This document shows positions 7,460 to 16,118 of a DNA stretch of 43,071 nucleotides, in pieces (within the stretch, counting starts at the first letter, position 1; each line of letters opens with the position of its first letter). Both the position numbers and the translations under genes were made by a program. The notes under the pieces are model-generated. The model worked only from the letters and a program-made list of their open reading frames with translations, searched no databases and was not told the DNA's origin. Source of the DNA: an uncultured Clostridia bacterium (lineage in GTDB: Bacteria; Bacillota; Clostridia; Oscillospirales; CAG-272). The DNA lies in the NCBI GenBank assembly GCA_947627475.1, contig CANQWE010000011.1, positions 1 through 43,071 of the forward strand, read 5' to 3'.

Positions 7460-8890
7460 TCACCCGTTCAGCTGCGCTTCCACCAGGCGATCTACCACTG
7501 TAGGATTGGCTCTGCCACCGGAAGCAGCCATAACCTTTCCTACGATCGCCTTGGCAGCAGCTTTCTTTCCCTTTTGATAGTCTGCCACAGATTTGGGATT
7601 TTGCTGGATGGCTTCCTGCACCCATTTTAAAATGATCGCTTCGTCATTTACCTGGGCAAGGCCTTCCCGCTCCACCTTCTCTGCCACATCGAAGTCTGTT
7701 TCCCACAACTCCTTAATCAGTTTTTTCACCGTTGCAGAGTTGATTACACCCTCTCCGGACAAGGTAGCCAGCGCCGCCATGCGCTGGGGATGGATTTTGC
7801 ACACATCGTCTTCCCCGTCTGCAAGGCGCATCACTTCGGACAGCAGCATATTTGCCACAAGCTTGGGATACCGGGTCTCCTCTGCGGCCTTTTCAAAATA
7901 ATCCGCCATTGCCATATCTGTGGTAAGTACTTCCCCGTCATAAGCAGACAAACCGTACTTTTCCATATATTCTTTTTTACGCTGATCCGGCAAGCGTGGG
8001 ATCTGGGCCTGCAGCTGCGCGATCTTCTCGTCCGTCAAACGAATCGGCGGCAAATCCGGATCGGGGAAGTACCGGTAATCGTTTGCATTTTCCTTGGTAC
8101 GCATGGAATAGGTTTTCCCGGTAGACGCATCAAACCGGCGGGTCTCCTGTACAATTTTTTCTCCCGCCTCTATGGCCTCCACCTGCCGTCTGTATTCGTA
8201 TTCGATGGCCTTGCCGATAAACTGGAAAGAGTTCAAATTTTTCATTTCTGTACGGGTACCAAACGCCTCCGTGCCCTTTTTCCGTACAGACAAATTTACG
8301 TCACACCGCAGGGATCCCTCGTTCATCTTGCAGTCGGACACACCGGTGTACAGGATAATTGCCCGCAGCTTCTGCAGATATGCCTTTGCTTCCTCTGCGC
8401 TGCGGATATCCGGTTCACTGACAATTTCGATCAGCGGCACGCCGCAGCGGTTGCAGTCGATCATCGTTCCCCTATCGTCATCGTGCATCAGCTTGCCGGC
8501 GTCTTCCTCGATATGGATCCGGGTAATGCCGATCCGCTTTGTTCCGTTCCCGGTCTCGATATCCAGCCATCCGTGCTCACACAGGGGAAGATCGTACTGG
8601 GAAATCTGATATGCTTTGGGCAGATCGGGATAAAAATAGTTTTTCCGGTCCTGCTTGGAAAACCGGGCGATGGTGCAGTTGGTGGCAAGTCCCGCCTTCA
8701 CCGCATAATTTACCACTTGACCGTTGAGCACCGGAAGCGTTCCCGGCAGGCCTAGGCACACCGGGCAGGTTTGGGTATTGGGCGCCGCGCCGAAGGTAGT
8801 GGGGCAGGAGCAGAAAATCTTTGTTTTGGTCTTCAATTCCACATGGACTTCCAGTCCGATCACCATTTCATAATCTTTGATCATCTGCAT
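7460..8890 (-). CDS. gatB: Asp-tRNA(Asn)/Glu-tRNA(Gln) amidotransferase subunit B
   Basis: A 476-residue GatB, the usual length. The subunit binds the misacylated tRNA and phosphorylates the Asp or Glu carboxylate with ATP before amidation. Landmarks are YEMVIGLEVHVELKTKTKIFC at the N-terminus, TCPVCLGLPGTLPVLN with its zinc-type cysteines, SEPDIRSAEEA, RCDVNLSV, EMKNLNSFQFIGKAIEYE, and the C-terminal YqeY-like domain ending GKVMAASGGRANPTVVDRLV. It starts 3 nt after the gatA stop, and AAAGGGGG within the end of gatA serves as its ribosome site. It is the last gene of the aspS-gatC, gatA, gatB operon. An alternative ATG two codons in is equally readable. Confidence 0.97.
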   Translation of the reverse strand: MQMIKDYEMVIGLEVHVELKTKTKIFCSCPTTFGAAPNTQTCPVCLGLPGTLPVLNGQVVNYAVKAGLATNCTIARFSKQDRKNYFYPDLPKAYQISQYDLPLCEHGWLDIETGNGTKRIGITRIHIEEDAGKLMHDDDRGTMIDCNRCGVPLIEIVSEPDIRSAEEAKAYLQKLRAIILYTGVSDCKMNEGSLRCDVNLSVRKKGTEAFGTRTEMKNLNSFQFIGKAIEYEYRRQVEAIEAGEKIVQETRRFDASTGKTYSMRTKENANDYRYFPDPDLPPIRLTDEKIAQLQAQIPRLPDQRKKEYMEKYGLSAYDGEVLTTDMAMADYFEKAAEETRYPKLVANMLLSEVMRLADGEDDVCKIHPQRMAALATLSGEGVINSATVKKLIKELWETDFDVAEKVEREGLAQVNDEAIILKWVQEAIQQNPKSVADYQKGKKAAAKAIVGKVMAASGGRANPTVVDRLVEAQLNG

Positions 8891-8893
8891 ACT

Positions 8894-10336
8894 TTATTTT
8901 CCCCCTTTCCCATTTTCAAAAGCATATCCTACACGGTACAGCATTGCCTCAGAAAAAGCAGGTCCGATCAGCTGCATGCCTACCGGCATACCGCCCTCCC
9001 CTGTCCCGCAAGGCATAGACAGCGCCGGAAGCCCGGCAATATTCACCGGTACGCTGTAGGCGTCTCCCAGGTACATTTCCAAAGGATCGCTGGTTTTCTC
9101 ACCGATCTTGTAGGCAACGGTAGGCGCAACCGGAGAAAGGATACAGTCACATTTTTCAAAGGCCGTGTCAAAGTCTGCCCGTACCAGGCTGCGCACCTGC
9201 AGGGCTTTTTTATAATACGCATCGTAGTAGCCGGAAGACAGAGCAAAGGTGCCCAGCATGATCCGCCGCTTCACCTCCGCGCCAAACCCCTCGCTGCGGC
9301 TGTTCTGATACAGACTATCCATGTCGGAAAACTCCGCCGCCCGGTATCCGTACCGTACCCCGTCAAACCGAGCCAGGTTGGAGGAGGCCTCTGCGGAAGA
9401 AATCACATAATAGGCGGACAGGGCATGATCCAAGGATGGCATTTTCACCTGCACGAGAGCAGCGCCCATACCTTCTAAGGTATCCGCCGCAGCCAGCACC
9501 GCTTCTTTTACATCTGCAGAAATACCATTTCCAAAAAATTCTTCCGGCAGGCCGATTCGCATCCCGGAAACGCCGCCCTGGATTCCGGCGAGATAATCCT
9601 CCACCCCTCTGTCCGCGGAGGTTGCATCCCGCTTATCGTGGCCGGCAATAGCGGTCAGCACCAGCGCATTGTCCCGCACGTCCCGGGTAAGGGGGCCGAT
9701 TTGGTCCAGGGAAGAAGCAAAAGCAACCAGTCCATAGCGGGATACCCGTCCGTAAGTAGGTTTCATTCCCACTACCCCACAGAATGCGGCAGGCTGACGA
9801 ATTGATCCGCCCGTATCGCTTCCCAGGGTATAAGCAGCCTCTCCAGCGGCAACAGCCGCTGCAGATCCGCCGGAAGAACCGCCCGGCACCCGACTTGTAT
9901 CACAGGGATTCCTCGTGATCCCCATGGCGGAGTTTTCTGTGGTGGACCCCATAGCAAACTCGTCCATGTTCAGCTTGCCCAGCAGTACATAGCCCGCATC
10001 CTGCAACTGCTGGATCACATGGGCATCGTAAGGCGGCACGTAATCGGCTAGCATTTTGGAAGCACAGGTAGTAGCAATGCCTTTTGTACACATATTGTCT
10101 TTGATCCCAGCCGGAATCCCGGTAAGCGCCGAACCCGCACCGGCTGCGATCCGCCCATCTGCGGCCTGGGCCAGCTCCAACGCGTATTCCGCGTTTGTAG
10201 AAATATAAGCGTGGATGTCCTGCTCCCGCTGGTTAATCACATCCAGATACGCCTGCGTCAGTTCCACTGCGCTATATTCTTTTTTTGCTAACGACTGGGC
10301 GTGTGCCCACACACTTCTATTGATCCATTCTTTCAT
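8894..10336 (-). CDS. gatA: Asp-tRNA(Asn)/Glu-tRNA(Gln) amidotransferase subunit A
   Basis: A 480-residue amidase-signature protein that releases ammonia from glutamine or asparagine for the GatB site. The Ser-cisSer-Lys triad is intact: K79 in GIPAGIKDN, S154 in PGGSSGGSAAAVAAG and S178 in SDTGGSIRQPA. Length and the C-terminal MPVGMQLIGPAFSEAMLYRVGYAFE agree with GatA. It follows the aspS-gatC fusion by 6 nt and precedes gatB by 3 nt, so the three proteins are made from one transcript. GGAGGG about 12 nt upstream precedes the ATG. Confidence 0.97.
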   Translation of the reverse strand: MKEWINRSVWAHAQSLAKKEYSAVELTQAYLDVINQREQDIHAYISTNAEYALELAQAADGRIAAGAGSALTGIPAGIKDNMCTKGIATTCASKMLADYVPPYDAHVIQQLQDAGYVLLGKLNMDEFAMGSTTENSAMGITRNPCDTSRVPGGSSGGSAAAVAAGEAAYTLGSDTGGSIRQPAAFCGVVGMKPTYGRVSRYGLVAFASSLDQIGPLTRDVRDNALVLTAIAGHDKRDATSADRGVEDYLAGIQGGVSGMRIGLPEEFFGNGISADVKEAVLAAADTLEGMGAALVQVKMPSLDHALSAYYVISSAEASSNLARFDGVRYGYRAAEFSDMDSLYQNSRSEGFGAEVKRRIMLGTFALSSGYYDAYYKKALQVRSLVRADFDTAFEKCDCILSPVAPTVAYKIGEKTSDPLEMYLGDAYSVPVNIAGLPALSMPCGTGEGGMPVGMQLIGPAFSEAMLYRVGYAFENGKGGK

Positions 10337-10342
10337 ATTGTA

Positions 10343-12424
10343 TTAGCCCTCCACAACACGGGGAACGGTGATATATCCCTCGTCCTTGGTTTTTGCCGCC
10401 GCCAGCAGTGATTCTCTGTCAAAGGGATGATCTACTGTGTCCGGCCGGAATACGTTTTCCATGGGAACGATATGCTCCGCTGCTGCCGTACCGGCCGTAT
10501 CCACCTGGGACAGCTGGTCTGCAAAAGCGATGATATTTTTCATATCGGCCTGCAGTCCCTGCATCTCTTCCTGAGAAAAAGCAAGACGTGCAAGGCTCGC
10601 GACTGCAGGCACGTCGATTTCCGGTGTCTTTTCCTTTTTTTCCAAGACGCCTTCGCTTCCTTCCCAAAGCTTATCCAGTCCAAGCACAGCAAGCTGCTCG
10701 GGATCTACAGGAGTAGGCGCGTCTGTCATAGGACAGGAAGCGTCTTTGATTTTCGGGAACGCAATCACATCCCGCAGGGAGTCTGCCCCAAGCAGCAGCA
10801 TCACCAATCGATCCAGTCCGAAGGCAAAACCGCCATGGGGGGGAGTTCCATACTGGAAGGCGTTTACCATGAAACCAAACCGGTTCTCGATCTCTTCCCC
10901 GGAGAAGCCCAGGGCCGCAAACATTTTCTCCTGCACATCTTGTCTGTGGATTCGAATAGATCCGCTGCCAAGCTCGATCCCGTTGAGCACCACATCATAC
11001 GCCTGGGCACGCACTCTGCCCGGATCGGTAAACAGATACTGTACGTCCTCCGGATAGGGCATAGTGAAGGGATGATGGGTAGATACAAATCGTTTTTCTT
11101 CTTCGGAATATTCAAACTGTGGAAAATCTGTTACGAACAGGAAAGAAAACTTCTCTTTATCCCGCAGCCCCAGTATATCAGCCACGTCCAAACGCAGATT
11201 CCCCAGCGTGCGGCGAACAGTAGCAAGGGTGTCCGCCGAAAACAGCACAAAGTCTCCGGGAACGGCACCCATACGATCCAACAGCGCACGCATTTCTTCT
11301 TCAGTAAAATATTTTGTAAGAATAGAATATATTTCCCCATCCGGACGAACGGCGATCCAGGCCATTCCCTTAGCTCCGTAAGAAAGGGCATTTTCTGTAA
11401 GGGTTTCGATCTGGGTTCTGGTAAAGTTTGCACATCCCTTGGCGTTGATAGCACGCACTACACCGCCTTTGTCACATACAGAGCGGAACACGCTAAAAGA
11501 GCATCCTGCAGCCAGATCGGTAACGTCTATAATAGGAAGCTGGAACCGCAGGTCCGGTTTGTCGCTGCCGTACCGGTCCATAGCTTCATGCCAGGTAAGG
11601 CGTGGGAAAGGATCTGAAATATCCTGTCCTGTATACACTTTGAAAATGTGTTTAAACATTTTTTCCAGATGTACCAGAATATCTTCCTGGTCTACAAAGG
11701 ACATTTCCATGTCCACCTGGGTAAATTCCGGCTGCCGGTCTGCACGCAGGTCCTCATCCCGAAAGCAGCGGGCTACTTGATAATATTTATCGATGCCACC
11801 TACCATCAGCAGCTGTTTGTAGATCTGAGGAGACTGAGGCAGTGCATAAAAGGATCCCTGATGGACACGGCTGGGCACCAGATAGTCCCTGGCGCCTTCC
11901 GGCGTGGACTTACACAGCATCGGCGTTTCCACGCAAATAAAGCCCTGGCTGTCCAAATAGTCCTGACTGGCCTTTTGCACCAGATGTCTGGCACGCAGAT
12001 TTTTCAGCATAGCAGGGCTACGCAGGTCCAGATACCGGTACCGAAGCCGCAGGTCCTCCCGCACGCTGATATTGTCGTCCATGGAAAAGGGGAGCTGCTG
12101 TGCCTGGGACAAAAGCTCCAGAGAATCAGCATACAGCTCTACCGTACCTGTAGCAATACGGGGATTGTAGGTGTCCTCACTGCGCCGCCGAATCAGCCCA
12201 GACACGGCGATCACCGACTGACTGCGCAGTCCGTCCGCCGTTTTAAAGGCATCCCCATCCAGAGCGGATGCGTCAAACACCACCTGCAGGATTCCTTCTC
12301 TGTCCTTTAAATCTACAAAAACGACACCGCCCATATCCCGCTTTGTCTGAACCCATCCGCAGCAAGTCTGACGAGTTCCCATTTGTGCTTCCCGCACCAG
12401 GCCGCAATACATGGTTCTTTTCAT
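10343..12424 (-). CDS. aspS-gatC: Aspartyl-tRNA synthetase fused to amidotransferase subunit GatC
   Basis: A 693-residue fusion. Residues 1 to about 588 are a bacterial-type AspRS: the OB-fold anticodon domain (CGWVQTKRDMGGVVFVDLKDREG), the flipping loop and class II motif region TPEGARDYLVPSR, motif 2 ARCFRDEDLRADRQPEFTQVD, a GAD-type insertion, and motif 3 GFAFGLDRLVMLLLG. A short charged linker (GVLEKKEKTPEI) leads into residues about 602-693, which are a full GatC (VASLARLAFSQEEMQ, then VPMENVFRPD, ending DEGYITVPRVVEG). AspRS charges tRNA, and GatC clamps GatA to GatB, so the fusion tethers charging to amidation. The anticodon-domain position that is His or Leu in non-discriminating versus discriminating enzymes is Met here (KRDMGG), so charging of tRNA-Asn is suggested by context, not proven. 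The ATG at 12424 is preceded by AGGAGCAGGAG; the longer frame only reads through the T-box leader. Confidence 0.96.
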   Translation of the reverse strand: MKRTMYCGLVREAQMGTRQTCCGWVQTKRDMGGVVFVDLKDREGILQVVFDASALDGDAFKTADGLRSQSVIAVSGLIRRRSEDTYNPRIATGTVELYADSLELLSQAQQLPFSMDDNISVREDLRLRYRYLDLRSPAMLKNLRARHLVQKASQDYLDSQGFICVETPMLCKSTPEGARDYLVPSRVHQGSFYALPQSPQIYKQLLMVGGIDKYYQVARCFRDEDLRADRQPEFTQVDMEMSFVDQEDILVHLEKMFKHIFKVYTGQDISDPFPRLTWHEAMDRYGSDKPDLRFQLPIIDVTDLAAGCSFSVFRSVCDKGGVVRAINAKGCANFTRTQIETLTENALSYGAKGMAWIAVRPDGEIYSILTKYFTEEEMRALLDRMGAVPGDFVLFSADTLATVRRTLGNLRLDVADILGLRDKEKFSFLFVTDFPQFEYSEEEKRFVSTHHPFTMPYPEDVQYLFTDPGRVRAQAYDVVLNGIELGSGSIRIHRQDVQEKMFAALGFSGEEIENRFGFMVNAFQYGTPPHGGFAFGLDRLVMLLLGADSLRDVIAFPKIKDASCPMTDAPTPVDPEQLAVLGLDKLWEGSEGVLEKKEKTPEIDVPAVASLARLAFSQEEMQGLQADMKNIIAFADQLSQVDTAGTAAAEHIVPMENVFRPDTVDHPFDRESLLAAAKTKDEGYITVPRVVEG

Positions 12425-12473
12425 TTTATACTCCTGCTCCTCTTTCCTTTTGTTACAAAAATGCTGCAGAGAT

Positions 12474-12742
12474 AAAAAAATCCTTCGCCCCTGCAAAAAC
12501 AGGGACGAAGGATAAATTCCTCCGCGGTACCACCCATATAGATTCTCAAAGAATCCGCTCAAAGATACGTGTATATCCTGCAGCTGTAACGTGCCGCTCA
12601 CGTCCGCGCCTACTTGTTGACCCTTTCAGGCGGAGGCTCCAAGCTGTTCTTCCCCGAAGCATTCGTACCGCGCTTCCACCATCCGCGGCTCTCTTGGACT
12701 GCAAACTTCGGCTACTCGTCTCTTCCCAGCCTTTTATTAATA
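12474..12742 (-). promoter_or_regulatory. T-box riboswitch with overlapping GAA/AAC specifier
   Basis: A complete T-box leader in front of aspS-gatC. Reading the minus strand, the AGTA of stem I is at 12716-12713, a distal loop of the GGATGGTGGAAG type follows, and the specifier loop holds GAAC at 12649-12646 before the usual GGAG. Counting back from GGAG as in other T-boxes places the specifier on AAC (Asn, 12648-12646); one base earlier reads GAA (Glu). The T-box sequence GGGTGGTACCGCGG spans 12535-12522. A terminator stem (ATCCTTCG...CGAAGGAT with a run of seven T) spans 12513-12474. Uncharged tRNA should favour the antiterminator and switch the operon on. This matches the two-codon T-box described for the Clostridium acetobutylicum transamidation operon. 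Confidence 0.93.
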
Positions 12743-12748
12743 TAAGTT

Positions 12749-12777
12749 AGTATAGCATGATTTTCAAGGGTTGTCAA
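12749..12777 (-). promoter_or_regulatory. Promoter of the aspS-gatC, gatA, gatB operon
   Basis: TTGACA at 12777-12772, a 17-nt spacer, and TATACT at 12754-12749 on the minus strand. This near-consensus housekeeping promoter places the transcript start near 12742, just ahead of the T-box stem I. Confidence 0.9.
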
Positions 12778-12909
12778 TAGGCAATCCTTTTCACTATACC
12801 ATGAGTTTTGGTTCATGCACCCAATAGAAAGCGTACGCAATATTTTCAAAAATATACATATTTGTCCGGATCTGTCAAAACAAATGCAGGATGGAAAGTA
12901 CCCGTAGCA

Positions 12910-13110
12910 GACTACCTCTCCGGCGGTAACGCCACCCCCCAGCGTCTTGCAAATAAGCCGCCAAAAGGGGGGCTTTACTAAGCCAAGTCCCCTCTGACGA
13001 GGTGGGTGGACACCGTAGACAAGACGGAAGGAGAAATATTTACAGACTTCCCGTCCCGCATTTACTGTGACAGAGTCATTTGTTTGGTGGAACCACCCCA
13101 AGACTGGGAA
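12910..13110. repeat. Intergenic GC-rich palindromic repeat element
   Basis: A non-coding stretch between the T-box promoter and the HtrA terminator. It is richer in GC than its flanks and built of short dyads: GGCG/CGCC near 12931, CCCCTCTGACGAGG near 12989, GACGGAAG and CTTCCCGTC around 13024-13055, and GGTGG/CCACC at 13086-13097. Such sequence reminds me of dispersed intergenic elements in gut Clostridia. No second copy is obvious in this window, so calling it a repeat is inference. From 12781 to 12909 I see nothing beyond AT-rich spacer. Confidence 0.35.
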
Positions 13111-13149
13111 ACAAAAGCGGCCCCGGAAAAATTCCAAGACCGCTTTTGT
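13111..13149 (-). terminator. Terminator of the HtrA-type protease gene
   Basis: ACAAAAGCGG and CCGCTTTTGT pair perfectly (10 bp) around an 19-nt loop holding a second small GG/CC stem. T-rich sequence flanks both sides. It lies 31 nt after the stop of the protease gene at 13181. Confidence 0.75.
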
Positions 13150-13180
13150 TTTATATTAGGAGAAAACGAGAAACCAGTTG

Positions 13181-14785
13181 TCACGGATTATCATTTTGTG
13201 AAAATGCAATATCACTGTCCGGGGTATATTCATAACAGGTAACCTCTACATCCATCATTTCTCCGCCGCGATAAACGGTAAAGGTGAGTACATCTCCTAC
13301 TGCATGCCCTTCGATTGCTTCTTCTACATCTTTTGCAGATGTGATTTCTGTTTCGTCTACGGCAATGATCCGGTCACCTACCTTCAGCGCGCTGTCATTG
13401 TATCCTTCTACCACACGCATCACATATACACCGGTAGCTTGAGATCCAAAATAGCGATGGGCCGTGTAAGAATCTGTTACATCAAGCAAACTGATGCCCA
13501 CAAAAGTTTTTCCTGTTACATAGCCATTGGCCTGCAGTTCTCCGATCACATGCTCTGCATCGTTTACGGGTATAGCAAATCCAAGGCCTTCGATTTCTGT
13601 TCCGGTAGACTTGGCGTTGACGATACCTACCAGTTCGCCTTTCATATTGAACAGACCGCCGCCAGAGTTGCCGGGGTTAATGGCCGCATCGATCTGAATC
13701 AGGGTCATCACGGTGTTATCCACTGTAATTTCCCGGTCAGTAGCGGATACGATCCCACTGGTGGCAGTTCCGCCAAGCTCACCCAGGGGATTGCCTACTG
13801 CCATCACCTGGTCGCCCACCTGCAGGGCGGCGCTGTCTCCAAAGACTGCATGCTCCAAATCCTCAGCGTCGATTTTCAGCAGTGCAATATCGGAATCCGC
13901 ATCCCGTCCGACCAGCTGCGCCTCATATTCAGTGCCGTCTGTAAGCCTCACCTTGATAGTATCCGCCACTTTATTTTCCGACACAATTACATGATTGTTG
14001 GTTACAATATAGCCATCTTCGCTGACAATCACACCACTGCCGGCACCGCTGCTTACATATTGAAAATTTCCATAAGAGCTAAGAAAATCCGTTGTAATTT
14101 CCACAACGCTGTTTTTGACCATTTCATAGACTTGTGCTTGCGTTAACGGGTCTTTAATCTCATTGCCTTCTGCGTCTGCAATCACTGCCGTTTTATATAT
14201 TACAAGGGGATCCTTTTGTGATGCGCCGCTCCCCGTGTTAGTAGGTTCGCCTGCCAAAGCAATACCGAAGTATGCGCCGCCAAGCCCCATTCCGAAGGAA
14301 AGCAGGAGACATGCTGCGACAATCAGCGCAATGCCGGCTCCCGATTTCTTTTTGCGCTCTTTTTTCTTTTTCGGCGCTTTTTCATTCGGGCCTCCTGGCG
14401 TAGGCGCATAGGGCGGACGATAACGGTACTCACCGGATTCCTTTTTCTGAAAAAATGCAGGATTAAATGTAGGATCGCTATGGTCTGTCACATTTCCAAG
14501 AGGCGTGTACTGGGTATAGGATTGTTGTCGACTGGTATCCGTGCTGCCTGCTCCGTTCTGCTGGGGTTCATGCTGCATCTGCTGCGGCGTTGGCCAATGA
14601 TTCCAGGATGCAGGCTCCCCTGTTTGCTGCGGGTCCTGGGCATCTTGCACGTGCATCGGCTCCCCAGTGCCGGACTGGCCGGCAAACGCTTCCGTATGAT
14701 TTGCCGGATCTCTGGGCGGCACATTGTGTACCTCTCTGTTTTCCTCGGATTCAGGCTGCATATTGTCATTTCTGTATTCTTCCAT
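13181..14785 (-). CDS. Membrane-anchored HtrA/DegP-type serine protease
   Basis: About 534 residues. Residues 1-137 form a Gln/Pro/Glu-rich, probably disordered cytoplasmic segment, followed by a lysine cluster (PKKKKERKKK) and one membrane helix at about 151-178. The outer trypsin-like domain has the full triad H265 (TNNHVI), D299 (DSDIALL) and S374 (PGNSGGGLF), and a PDZ domain occupies about 430-510 (GVYVMRVVEG, LKVGDRIIAVD). These proteases degrade or refold damaged extracytoplasmic proteins. The ATG at 14785 is chosen because GGTGAT lies close ahead; an in-frame ATG at 14797 would add four residues. A TATAAT at 14847-14842 could be its -10, but the -35 is weak. The long N-terminal tail is typical of Clostridia homologues. 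Confidence 0.92.
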   Translation of the reverse strand: MEEYRNDNMQPESEENREVHNVPPRDPANHTEAFAGQSGTGEPMHVQDAQDPQQTGEPASWNHWPTPQQMQHEPQQNGAGSTDTSRQQSYTQYTPLGNVTDHSDPTFNPAFFQKKESGEYRYRPPYAPTPGGPNEKAPKKKKERKKKSGAGIALIVAACLLLSFGMGLGGAYFGIALAGEPTNTGSGASQKDPLVIYKTAVIADAEGNEIKDPLTQAQVYEMVKNSVVEITTDFLSSYGNFQYVSSGAGSGVIVSEDGYIVTNNHVIVSENKVADTIKVRLTDGTEYEAQLVGRDADSDIALLKIDAEDLEHAVFGDSAALQVGDQVMAVGNPLGELGGTATSGIVSATDREITVDNTVMTLIQIDAAINPGNSGGGLFNMKGELVGIVNAKSTGTEIEGLGFAIPVNDAEHVIGELQANGYVTGKTFVGISLLDVTDSYTAHRYFGSQATGVYVMRVVEGYNDSALKVGDRIIAVDETEITSAKDVEEAIEGHAVGDVLTFTVYRGGEMMDVEVTCYEYTPDSDIAFSQNDNP

Positions 14786-14921
14786 GTTTATCACCATACC
14801 TTTCAGGCATTTATTTCGTCTTTGCTTTTCTTGATGGTGTTATTATATTTCCCCAATGTGATGGTTTTTTGAAGACAAAAGGAAAAATACTTGAAAACAA
14901 ATGGAAAAGTACAGAAAGAAT

Positions 14922-16061
14922 TTATGAAGCTTTTTTCTGTGCTGTTATAATAAATCCGTCCACGTTATTGCCGGATACCGTATACGTACAGCCCGCTGGA
15001 ATCTTACATTGTGTATCTCCCTTTTCGGCTTCTACATAGTAAATTAGGATTCCATTGTCAAAAGTCTCTTCCGGTCCCAGCGGTGCACTGGTACCTGCTT
15101 CTTGATTATACAGCAGCCGCGTACCCTCATATGTGTAGGATTTCAAAAAATCGATGTACTCCTCCAGGCAGAGATCCCGCTCTTCCATAATTCGGGCGTG
15201 AGGTGTGCCTACATACCGATAATGCCAGGACTCATAATTGATGCCGGTAATGTACACCTTCTCCTCCGGGTATCGAAGGATGAAGCCGTAGTCCTCGCAG
15301 TTTTCCCGAAACCAGGCGCACGGCTCATAGCTTTCCACGTAATAGGTTCCTTCTCCAGGAACGTACACGTTCAAATCCATAGCCAGCCCTGTGTGATGTT
15401 CGCTGTATCCGGGATTGGCCACATATGCCTTTGCATACTCTTCTCCGTTGGTAGCTGCATAATCGGCATACAGATCCACCTGTTCCTGATAGCTGCGGTA
15501 ACCGCTGTTTACCTGCATGCTGGAAAATCCTGTGGCTGCGAAATACGCTTCTGTCAATATGTTGAACTTTTCAATGGTGCTGCTGCGCAGCTTGGACGTA
15601 TTGTCCCGGACATAATATTTATCATTTTTCAGGGTGGTCACCGGTGTGATCTCTGCTTCTGCCTCCGCAGGGAAGGTGTACGGATAGGCATAATTTACTA
15701 AGATAAGCTCTCCCGTGTGTATATCTTCTTCCGATAGGGTGAGAATCTGTTCCAGATTTTCTTTTCCGGCTGCATTTTCCCCTTGGGCGTTTTCTGTGGT
15801 CTCCAACCCAGAGGAGAGTAGATCTTGATCCGGTTTGTTTCGACCACTGACGAGCAGATAAATGCAAACGCCAAAAACAACGGCAAAAATCAACGTAATC
15901 AGTATGACTCCCGGATTGGGCGGCCTGCGGCGACGACGACGGTATCTGCTTACCGGGCGGCGACGGCGTTCATGTCCCGCCTCTTCCGGCGTATAGGTTC
16001 GTTTGACATCCTGCTGGGGATAAAATCCACCGTTGGAATTGCCTTTCCAGTTATCGTTCAT
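14922..16061 (-). CDS. Membrane-anchored D-alanyl-D-alanine carboxypeptidase (M15B, VanY family)
   Basis: A 379-residue type II membrane protein. It has a short cytoplasmic N-terminus, an arginine-rich stretch (SRYRRRRRRPP, residues 39-49), a membrane helix at about 51-72, a linker, and a VanY-type zinc carboxypeptidase domain. The zinc site is visible: SEHHTGLAMD with H222 and D229, then ESWH with E277 as general base and H280. SGYRSYQEQV near 187 is the usual substrate-binding segment. It should trim terminal D-Ala from peptidoglycan stem peptides outside the membrane. About 75 residues beyond the catalytic domain form a beta-rich extension (YYVEAEKGDTQCKIPAG) not needed for M15 activity, with unknown role. 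The ATG at 16061 is chosen for GGGGGT 8 nt upstream; another ATG lies seven codons earlier. No other van-like gene is nearby. Confidence 0.9.
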   Translation of the reverse strand: MNDNWKGNSNGGFYPQQDVKRTYTPEEAGHERRRRPVSRYRRRRRRPPNPGVILITLIFAVVFGVCIYLLVSGRNKPDQDLLSSGLETTENAQGENAAGKENLEQILTLSEEDIHTGELILVNYAYPYTFPAEAEAEITPVTTLKNDKYYVRDNTSKLRSSTIEKFNILTEAYFAATGFSSMQVNSGYRSYQEQVDLYADYAATNGEEYAKAYVANPGYSEHHTGLAMDLNVYVPGEGTYYVESYEPCAWFRENCEDYGFILRYPEEKVYITGINYESWHYRYVGTPHARIMEERDLCLEEYIDFLKSYTYEGTRLLYNQEAGTSAPLGPEETFDNGILIYYVEAEKGDTQCKIPAGCTYTVSGNNVDGFIITAQKKAS

Positions 16062-16085
16062 AAAATCTACCCCCAATATCACGTT

Positions 16086-16111
16086 GTCCCTCTGCCTTTC
16101 GGCAGAGGGAC
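16086..16111 (-). promoter_or_regulatory. Perfect hairpin between pnp and the M15 gene
   Basis: GTCCCTCTGCC / GGCAGAGGGAC with a 4-nt loop, 7 nt after the pnp stop codon. On the minus strand no T-run follows, so it is either an mRNA-stabilising 3' hairpin or a weak terminator. On the plus strand CTTTTAATT follows, but no plus-strand gene leads into it. Confidence 0.5.
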
Positions 16112-16118
16112 CTTTTAA

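Noticed and set aside
10427..11617. 396-codon plus-strand frame opposite aspS-gatC
   Set aside because: Antisense shadow of a well-supported synthetase gene.
12425..12601. N-terminal extension of AspRS
   Set aside because: It reads through the T-box antiterminator and terminator; the standard AspRS start is at 12424.
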